Origin: Trichomonas vaginalis G3
Lineage: Eukaryota > Parabasalia > Trichomonadida > Trichomonadidae
Assembly (NCBI RefSeq): GCF_026262505.1
Contig: NC_067203.1
Coordinates: 21,247,411-21,311,410 of the forward strand
Reading direction: 5' to 3'
DNA length: 64,000 nucleotides
Part shown: positions 56,981 through 64,000 of the stretch, piece after piece
Position numbering within the stretch: the stretch's first letter is position 1
How the letters are laid out: every line of letters begins with the position of its first letter
The notes under the pieces: generated by a model
The model's input: only the letters and a program-made list of their open reading frames with translations
Database searches by the model: none
Told to the model about the DNA's origin: nothing
Position numbers and translations under genes: made by a program

Positions 56981-57590
56981 ATGAGTGTAATCTTTAAGAA
57001 TGATGGAAGGTATCAATTTGTGAAATATGTTAAAAGGCAAGCGTGTTATTAGAATGACTTTTCAATTGATGATTTTTGACAAGATTCATATTTAAATAAT
57101 TCTCCATCTTATGATAGCCCATCATGCTCTGATAGCATTTTTATCATTAGACCGATTTTACTTAAACACTACAAATATTTACGAATCAGCAACTTTATTT
57201 TACGATGAAACAACAGATAAGGGCAATTCTAAGCAAGTTTTAAAGTCTTCGTCAGATGCATAATAACAATCCAATGATTCACAGTTATTGAATTCAAAAT
57301 AAAATATGATGAGGAGCTCACAAGTATAAAGATGTACCAATTGTAGAAAAAGACACTTAGCCCAAATGCAATGATACAATCATTGTGAAAACACATCGAC
57401 TAAAAATCTAAGACAATTTATTCACATTCAAAAAATGAAAGGCTCATAATGAAAGCTATTAAGAAAGGAAAGTAATTGAGTGATGAGAGATTTTATTGTC
57501 TAAGTCATATGAAGAAATATTACAAGGGTTTTATCACCTTTAAGAATCGAAAAACATTTTTACAGAGTTATTGTTCAAATAAAATACAGC
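56981..57590 (+). pseudogene. Heavily decayed GTLDGR-family member
   Basis: Starts MSVIFKNDGRYQFVKYVKRQ, a shortened version of the module opening of the 54357 gene (four codons of TIDG are missing), then a stop before NDFSIDDF. Many further stops and frame changes follow. The end of the C-terminal domain is still readable at ~57,450-57,590 (LSDERFYCLSHMKKYYKGF compared with LSEEGLEYL-HIKKHYKG). Clearly older decay than at the neighbours. Confidence 0.6.
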
Positions 57591-57814
57591 TGAGGATTTT
57601 CAAATAACATATATATATATAGTGTTGGGATAATGTAGAATTCATATTCAAATAGGCAAAATACTACAGGAGAAATTGAATGTCAAATACCGAAATTATC
57701 TTCAAACTTTATGAATTGAATAAAGGATGGCTTATATCCATCAGATGTAGGAACATGGACTTGCACTATGTAGATTCATTTAATTATCTGATCTTTGTTT
57801 TCTTTGTCCAGTTT

Positions 57815-57950
57815 GGAGTTTAAAAAATGATTTGATACAATTAAGGAATTAGATTCTGATTCTGATATAAAAGAGAATATTTATAAAATGTATTACCACA
57901 AAATCATCCATTCACATGAAGAGTTATATTATTTATATTCCAATAATTAG
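57815..57950 (+). pseudogene. Short coding relic
   Basis: Protein-like frame FDTIKELDSDSDIKENIYKM continuing to HSHEELYYLYSNN and TAG, with one stop just upstream. It resembles nothing else in the window. Probably the 3' end of a lost gene. Confidence 0.3.
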
Positions 57951-58049
57951 TTGCTATGTTTTATTATTAAATAATAAATAGTATTCAATGCAATTATTGT
58001 ATCTTTACGATATTTTTCTGATGCATAATGAAGAGCGGTTTTCACATCT

Positions 58050-59573
58050 TTATTCTTTTAGATTGTTATTTACACCATGTGAAATAAGAAGTTCAATCAT
58101 TTCTTTATCATTATGACGTAGAGAATAATGAAGAACGGTTTCTCCATATTCATCTTTTTCATTGATATTTGCACCATGTGAAATAAGAAGTTCAACCATT
58201 TCTTTATTATGATGACGTACAGAATAACGGAAAGCTGTTTCTCCATCTTCATCTTTTTCGTTGATATTTGCACCATGTGAAATAAGAAATTCAACTGTTT
58301 CTTTACTATCACTTTCTGCTGCATAATGAAGAGCAGTCTTCCCATCTTCATCTTTTTCGTTGATATTTGCACCATGTGAAATAAGAAGTTCAACTGTTTC
58401 TTTACTATCACTTTCTGCTGCATAATGAAGAGCAGTCTTCCCATCTTCATCTTTTTCGTTGATATTTGCACCATGTGAAATAAGAAGTTCAACTGTTTCT
58501 TTACTATCACTTTCTGCTGCATAATGAAGAGCAGTCTTCCCATCTTCATCTTTTTCGTTGATATTTGCACCATGTGAAATAAGAAGTTCAACTGTTTCTT
58601 TACTATCACTTTCTGCTGCATAATGAAGTGCGGTTTCTCCATATTTACCTTTTTCGTTGATATTTGCACTATGTGAAAAGAAATATGCAAAAAGAGATGG
58701 AATATTAAACATCAGTGAATAAATAAAGCATTTGTCAACATCATTAGTTTGATCGAAATAAACTAAAAAGGATTCAAGATTATTGAAAAGTCCACAAGTT
58801 TCTAAATCGATCTTTATATTGTATTCATTCATCAAGAATGTAACAAAATCAATGTTGTGTGAAATAATTGCACACTCCATGCATTCTTCATTCGGCTTTT
58901 GATATTTCAAACATTCACTCATAATTTCTTGATTTCCTCCTAAAAATGAAAATTCTAGACATGTTTGAGTTATTTCTGATTTAAATTTTGATCTTAATAG
59001 CTTGAAGCAATCAACTGCTCCATGGTAACAACATAATTCAAGTAATGAATATCCTTCATCAGAATATGGATATAAATCACTCTCAAGTAATTGATTTTTA
59101 TCAAATCCATCGCATTCTGTGAATAAAATGATTTTTTCTAAATCATTACACATAATTGCTCTGTAAATTGTATTTTCTGAATGAATATCGAGATTTTCTA
59201 AATTAAGATTTTCGAAATTAGTAGAGTTGTCTAATTTAATTCCATATTGTTTATAAAACTAGAAGTTTAAAGTAGAACTGATATTTTTGATCTCTGTAAC
59301 ATTATAATCATCAATTATATGTTTGGCAAGTTCCAAGTATGACTTTGTATAGCGGTTATTATAATATATGATTTCCAAAATATCTTTAATGATATTTTGG
59401 GGAAGATGTTTCTTTGAATCAATCAATTCTGTCTTGATCATTTTGTAAATCGAGTTTAAATCTTCTTCATTTTCCGTTTTTAACTGATACAATGCATTAT
59501 ATGAATCGATGTAGTATTTGTATTTGCTTCGGAATTCACTGAATTTATTTGGATGAATGTCTTGATCAGACAT
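58050..59573 (-). pseudogene. DUF3447-like plus ankyrin-repeat protein with an in-frame TAG
   Basis: A large trichomonad family. The start ATG at 59573 gives MSDQDIHPNKFSEFRSKYKY, the usual N-terminus. After STLNF a TAG (59259-59261) interrupts the frame, which resumes with FYKQYGIKLDNS and reaches the DUF3447-like region (YHGAVDCFKLLRSKF, FLGGNQEIMSECLKY, ISHNIDFVTFLMNEY). Six near-identical 33-residue ankyrin repeats (DGKTALHYAAESDSKETVEL with LISHGANINEKDE) complete the ~507-codon protein. An ATG at 59153 could still give a 367-residue product. Ankyrin proteins bind other proteins; the specific role is unknown. The stop is TAAA. Confidence 0.8.
58079..58680 (-). repeat. 99-bp tandem repeat array encoding ankyrin repeats
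   Basis: Six units of 99 bp, each one ankyrin repeat. The four central units (about 58270-58665) are almost identical at DNA level, while the outer ones have drifted. That pattern points to recent unit expansion by unequal exchange. Confidence 0.85.
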
Positions 59574-59732
59574 TAAAAAATTTAAAGTCATCGCTCTTAG
59601 GCATATTAATAAAGAAAGTGTTTTTGGGATTATTTTCATAACATCATTTATGAACCGGCCACATATAAATTTAATAATGTTTTAGGAGTATTTTTAGGGG
59701 AAGATATGCAAATCCATTACAACTTATTCATA

Positions 59733-60150
59733 TTCATTAGTACCTGCAAAGTTGCAAACAACAACTACGAAAACAAATACTGGATTATCAAACATGGCTC
59801 CAATACTATTCCCACCAAAATGCAAAAGAGCCATAATCTCATGGAGGATCACATCTGGACTCGCCGATAACTACCCACTTGCTGGGATGCTATGCAGCCT
59901 TTGATATGGCCAATCAATGCTGTACCATCCACATCAGGAAGCGATTTCGGGGGAATCTAATTGGTCTTCCATGATGTTTTTGTTACTCAGAGTCGCAATA
60001 CCGATGCTGCCTAGGGTAGCGTAATTATTGTGCTTCTATCGATATTAGATAATCCTTATTACCCTTGTGGACTATGTTAATTAGGGTTGTTAGATTCCCG
60101 ACGATAGGTGTCTTGGAAGATTTGCCTGGTGTCATCATGGTGTCTTTAAA
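59733..60150 (-). other. Unidentified, broken coding-like remnant
   Basis: Markedly more GC-rich than its surroundings. Its minus strand carries protein-like short open stretches such as ILHEIMALLHFGGNSIGAMF with DNPVFVFVVVCNFAG. I do not recognise the family. Given its setting next to inverted-repeat-rich DNA, it may be a fossil of a large mobile or virus-like element (Maverick-type elements are abundant in T. vaginalis), but no diagnostic part is seen. Old and clearly broken, with several interruptions. Confidence 0.35.
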
Positions 60151-61159
60151 TCAAAAATTTTATTTTGGAGTTAGTTTTATTGATTTTTCAATAAAAAACA
60201 TTTCTAAAACAAGAAAATAAAACGATAAAATATTTATATTTTATATAAGGATCTTATATATTTAAAATAAATATCATTTTATTTTTTTCATTGGTGTCTG
60301 TCAAACCATAATACACTATTCAAAAATTCAATGTGTCTTGCGGTTTCAAAAGACACCTTCAAATTGAACGATAGCACAGACACTATTGAATTTTACCCAT
60401 TGTATTTAGTTTTTACCCTTTTTTATTTAAGAATTAATGACTGAAACAGCCGTTTTGCTATGACCTCAATCACTTTTATTTATTATTTTAAATATTATTT
60501 AATTTTATTATTTGAATAGGCCAACTTATATTTGAGAAGCTCAATTTGAGACCACTTAATACATTGAAATATCATAAATATTGAAATATTAAAAAGTGTA
60601 TTTCAAAATATTGAAATTATAAAAATTTATAATACTGAAATTGAGACAAATTAATAAATTCAATGTTTTTTTTTTGAAATAACTCTCAAATATTATTTTT
60701 TTGTTTATTTAATGATGAATAAATATGATTGCTTTAGTCAATCATAAAACTAATTTAAGTTTAAAATAATGAAAGGATAATTTGATCGTTTTTTAAAATA
60801 CAATTATTTTTGATGATTTGCAAAAATCTTTGAAAAGAATATAATATAGGTTCTATTTTTGTAAAATTTATCCAAATCATGTATTACATAAATTACGATT
60901 AAAACGATGAAAGAACCAAAAAGTGTGTTTTGTGTTTTGTTGTTGCGTGTTGGATGCGGGATCCTGTTATTTCCGAAATCGACAAAAAATTTGGAAATTT
61001 AATTTCCGAAATCGAAATTATATTAATGTTTTTAATATTCTTATATCAAAAGGATTAAAGTTCATTAAGAGAAAAACAATTCTTCTTCTTCAATCTATTG
61101 GCGCATTTATTTATACACGCCAATAAGGAAGGGAAAATTATAAGACACCATGGTGTCTT
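60107..61159. repeat. Cluster of GGTGTCTT boxes and an 18-bp palindrome
   Basis: GGTGTCTT or a one-base variant occurs at 60107, 60139, 60293 and 60332. Its complement AAGACACC occurs at 60350. Both orientations meet in the perfect palindrome AAGACACCATGGTGTCTT at 61142-61159. The outer flanks also match in inverted orientation: TTAGGGTTGTTA at about 60081-60092 and TAACAACCCTAA at about 61183-61194. The arrangement suggests the ends of a ~1.1-kb non-autonomous element. The interior is AT-rich without ORFs. Confidence 0.55.
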
Positions 61160-61194
61160 CAAAACGCTAATTTTTGATATTTTTAACAACCCTA

Positions 61195-61672
61195 ATGTTA
61201 ATAATCTATGAACATGTGAGGGTCTGGGATGTAAATTTGTTTGTAAAATGCAGTGTTTATTAAATAGTCTCTCATTTGATGAGAGATTTCGCAATGAACA
61301 TTACTTTAAAATACTCTTACTACTCTTTTTTGGTTCCAAAAAGACATAGAATTGTGTAATTAATCTAATAGGGCAGAGATCTTCTGAATTTAATAATATA
61401 TTTAGAAGAACTTTGCCATTGTTTAATATAATCCTGGTACCTAGTCCACAAAGAACCAGTTAACATGTTTAATTTTAGATTAAAACCTATTTCTTAAGGA
61501 CAATTCATTTAAAATGCTTTCTTTTTCTCAACTAAGTACCTTTATTGCGATTTGGTTACTATAATCATACTAAAATTATGGAATTTGATTGATAAGTCAA
61601 ATTTTTAGAGTTCTCTTTTATCGGCGTGACGCACCATTGAATAAATTTTCATTCAGCTAGAAGTACTCTAAG
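61195..61672. other. Intergenic, nothing recognised
   Basis: AT-rich DNA upstream of the next GTLDGR-family gene. Chance frames only. Confidence 0.5.
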
Positions 61673-61677
61673 TCATA
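61673..61677 (+). promoter_or_regulatory. Inr-like TCATA before the 61680 gene
   Basis: TCATAGAATG; a second candidate, TCATT at 61649-61653, would give a 29-nt leader. Confidence 0.4.
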
Positions 61678-61679
61678 GA

Positions 61680-62678
61680 ATGGACATTAATGGAAGGCAA
61701 GCCGTAACATCTCAAAATGAAACGAATCAATCACAATTACCAGATAATCCTATACTCAATGATCAAGAGCAAGATTCCCAAAATTCGCATGAGGAAGCAG
61801 CAAAATATAGAGAATTATTGAAAGAATTTGGTATGTACTATAGGCCAATGCGTACTGTAAATAAATTAGAAGCTGTTAAGATGTTCAGAAGATTAGATAA
61901 AAATCATATGAAAACTTTGAATATAGATTTTACAAAAGATGGAACTCTTGATGGAAGAACCCAATTGGCAAAATATTTTAAGGATATTGGATTTGATTTT
62001 GATGATTTTTCTGATAAACCAGGAACGACAGACATGTTTGAAGAAATATTTGAAGCTGAAGCAAATCAATCACAACACCAAAAATTATCATTAAAGCCAA
62101 CATTAAATAGCCAAACTAATTCAGCATTAAAAATGTCAGTCCAAGCAAAAGAACTCCCAAAAACATCGAAATTACCATTTCAATCGAATCTTCACACACA
62201 AAAACCATCATTATTCAAACAATCATCAGCTAGCGAAGGAGCTCAACACAGTGTTTCAGAATCAAGCACTTCTATAAAAGACAATAAGTGGGAAAAGAAA
62301 GGAGAAGTCAAAGAAATCCAAATTGAAAAGAAAGTCGAAAATTTTCCACAAAAGATAACAAAAAAATTTGCTTTTGCTGTTTTCAATACAATGCAAGTTA
62401 CTTATGAAACACCGAAATTACAAACAAAAATTCATAAAATATTAGATTCAGAAGAAAACAGACTTTCTGATTCAGAAAAATACAGTCTCAATGGAGAAGA
62501 TGAAGTTATTAAGTGTATTATTGAGGGAAATAAACTTAGTAAAGAAGGACTTGAATATTTTAGAAATATTAAGCAACACTACAAAGAAGTTAATTTTCCA
62601 AAGAAAATTGAACTTCAATTTAGTAGAGTCATCAAAAAGCTTGAAGATAGCCAAGTACCTTCCTCTCAAAGTAATTAA
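61680..62678 (+). CDS. GTLDGR-family protein, intact member
   Basis: A 332-residue protein and the cleanest complete member here. Residues 1-35 are polar. The module spans ~38-118: YRELLKEFGMYYRPMRTVNK (helix and 'YYRP'), MFRRLDKNHMKTLNIDF, then TKDGTLDGRTQLAKYFKD and GFDFDDFSDKPG. A ~100-residue Ser/Gln/Lys linker follows. Residues ~215-325 are the C-terminal domain (KKFAFAVFNTMQVTYETPKL, ENRLSDSEKYSLNGEDEVI, LSKEGLEYFRNIKQHYKEV, FPKKIELQFSRVIKKLE). No signal peptide or membrane span. Function unknown. The pairing of two conserved ends with a disordered middle suggests an adaptor that links two partners (inference). Confidence 0.75.
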   Translation: MDINGRQAVTSQNETNQSQLPDNPILNDQEQDSQNSHEEAAKYRELLKEFGMYYRPMRTVNKLEAVKMFRRLDKNHMKTLNIDFTKDGTLDGRTQLAKYFKDIGFDFDDFSDKPGTTDMFEEIFEAEANQSQHQKLSLKPTLNSQTNSALKMSVQAKELPKTSKLPFQSNLHTQKPSLFKQSSASEGAQHSVSESSTSIKDNKWEKKGEVKEIQIEKKVENFPQKITKKFAFAVFNTMQVTYETPKLQTKIHKILDSEENRLSDSEKYSLNGEDEVIKCIIEGNKLSKEGLEYFRNIKQHYKEVNFPKKIELQFSRVIKKLEDSQVPSSQSN

Positions 62679-62810
62679 TTTTGTTTTGTTTTTATTTTAA
62701 TAGATATTGAATCCAAATATATTATTCTCTCATATAAAAATATGATTCACAATAAAAGAATTTAATTTTATTTAATTGATGCCTAGAAATATCAAAGAGA
62801 AAAGTATTTT

Positions 62811-62847
62811 CATGGTAAACAAAATTGACAGAGTTCTCAATTTTTGA
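62811..62847 (+). promoter_or_regulatory. Conserved upstream element of the GTLDGR family, copy 3
   Basis: CATGGTAAACAAAATTGAC followed by AGAGTTCTCAATTTTTG, 164 bp before the ATG at 62974. Confidence 0.6.
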
Positions 62848-62944
62848 GAGTCAATTGACCTTCTGAATTTTAATTTTAGAATTGTTAAATCAACTAGATA
62901 AGATTATTAGATTGTTAATTTCAGAAGTCAAATTTTCAATTCAA

Positions 62945-62949
62945 TCACT
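62945..62949 (+). promoter_or_regulatory. Inr (TCACT) of the three-module gene
   Basis: TCACTTTTA with predicted start A62947, 27 nt before the ATG at 62974. Confidence 0.55.
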
Positions 62950-62973
62950 TTTATTTTTCAAAACATTTTTTAA

Positions 62974-64000
62974 ATGGAGTTTACTGGAAATCCGGCTGAT
63001 TTGGCCCGAGTCAATATGAACCATCTGTATTCATTAAATAGAATATTTAAGGGCGATGGAACTCTTGATGGAAGGTGCTAAGCAGCAAGATACGTAAAAC
63101 AATGTGGTCTTGATTTTAATGATTTCAGGGAACCACGTCAAAATAATTACAGACAGCAATATGCACCAGATTTTCAGCAACCTACTTATCAGCAGCCCAC
63201 ATTTCAGCAAACACCCAGACAAGAAATGACAGGATCTCCAGATTTTTCGAGAGCCAAAAGAGTTCAAGAATTTTTGGAAGCAAATCAAATTAATTACAGA
63301 TCTAATGCTTCTGTTGATTCGATTGAAAAGTTCAACAGTATGGATCCCAATGAACTGCCAACATTGAAAGTTTTGTTCAAGGGAGATGGAACGCTCGATG
63401 GAAGATGCCAACTTGCTAGGTATCTTAAAGAACATGGTTTTGATTTCAACGACTTCTTTAGAAACCCTTCAGACATTATATCAGAGGATCATGAAGTTGA
63501 AAATCCTGAGGAAGAAGCCAGAAAATACTCAGAATTCTTAAGAAATCGCGGATTATATTATAGACCAATATCTGTTGAAGATTATTCTACAGTTGTTAAT
63601 ATGTTTAGAAGTATGGATCTCGATCATATGAAATCTTTGAATGTGAAAATTAAATCAGAGGGAACACTAGATGGAAGATGCCAAATGTCTATATATCTTA
63701 AAAATCTTGGTTTTGATTTCAATGACTTTGCTGATTCTCCAGGTATTGTTGACTGGATTGCAAGAGTTTTTGGTGTTGAAACCATTTCTGAGCAAAATAA
63801 ATCATTTGAACAACCCCAAAAACAAGAAGAATCAATTCCACCAGTAGAAGAAATTAATGAACCAATAGAAAAAGATCAAAATCAAATGCCAAAGTTCGCA
63901 TTTACTTCAAAACAACAACCAAAACCATTCAAACCAGTTCAAAAACTTCCTGAGATGAAACCTCATCCTACTAAAGAAGGAATTAAAATCAAAGTTTCAG
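62974..64000 (+). pseudogene. GTLDGR-family protein with three modules, in-frame TAA, runs off the window
   Basis: Open from ATG 62974 (MEFTGNPADLARVNMNHLYS) to the window end except for one TAA at 63079-63081. Module 1 reads FKGDGTLDGRC, then the TAA, then ARYVKQCGLDFNDF. In the other modules the same place is Gln (CAA): FKGDGTLDGRCQLARYLKEH and IKSEGTLDGRCQMSIYLKNL. So one C-to-T change explains the stop. A Gln/Tyr/Pro-rich spacer separates modules 1 and 2. Modules 2 and 3 carry the full helix part (RVQEFLEANQINYRSNASVD and KYSEFLRNRGLYYRPISVED). A Gln/Pro/Lys linker begins at about 63,780; the C-terminal domain would lie beyond 64,000. Confidence 0.7.

Noticed and set aside
60923-61294. 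Two short opposing frames near the palindrome
   Set aside because: Cys/Phe/Arg noise, no promoter; they overlap the inverted-repeat segment.
12256-64000. Variant genetic code with reassigned stop codons
   Set aside because: All three stops interrupt genes, yet all three also end intact conserved genes, so no single reassignment fits.

Overview
The window reads as nuclear DNA of a trichomonad, most probably Trichomonas vaginalis or a very close relative. The DNA is AT-rich and gene-dense, and no introns are visible. Many ATGs sit 3-30 nt downstream of a TCA(C/T)(T/A) initiator, the trichomonad Inr bound by IBP39. The two ribosomal-protein genes instead carry a CCTTT start-site motif like the known M5 element. 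Many stop codons overlap UAAA, the trichomonad poly(A) signal. Typical trichomonad families are present: a DUF3447-like plus ankyrin protein, a PAS/cyclase-like receptor, a glycine-rich ALK-like protein and a multicopy glucokinase.

Layout. 0-12 kb: a 99-bp direct repeat, a small two-helix membrane protein, ribosomal protein uS2 (minus strand), two tandem choline-transporter-like genes separated by repeated promoter-like units and a candidate structured RNA, a putative glycosyltransferase, a possible micro-gene and a glycine-rich protein. 12-25 kb: a long coiled-coil protein, a decayed protein kinase, a HECT-like protein lacking the catalytic cysteine, a broken giant receptor with PAS and cyclase-like domains, and a small ORF. 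25-38 kb: tRNA-Asp, an NF-YB-type histone-fold protein, ribosomal protein L27e followed by two hairpin-rich elements, centrin, a broken glucokinase, a PH-AGC kinase, an LCAT-like lipase and a HID1-family protein carrying a ~370-residue lysine/glutamate repeat insert. 38-53 kb: small unknown proteins, an intact karyopherin, an MFS-like transporter, a His/Asn/Gln-rich small protein, a short basic unknown protein and a second, frameshifted karyopherin. 53-64 kb: a cluster of genes and relics of a family I do not recognise. These combine an N-terminal 'G-T-[IL]-D-G-R' module, a disordered linker and a conserved C-terminal domain. The cluster is interrupted by an ankyrin gene and a degenerate, repeat-bearing 2-kb stretch.

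How the genes relate. Most neighbours are functionally unrelated housekeeping or family genes, each with its own short promoter; there are no operons. The unifying theme is gene duplication followed by decay. The choline-transporter pair, the two karyopherins and the 'GTLDGR' cluster are duplicates. At least six loci carry in-frame stops or frameshifts in otherwise well-conserved frames. All three stop codons occur as interrupters and all three also end intact genes, so this looks like pseudogenisation or sequence error rather than a variant code. The GTLDGR cluster and its shared upstream element are the best candidates for something undescribed.
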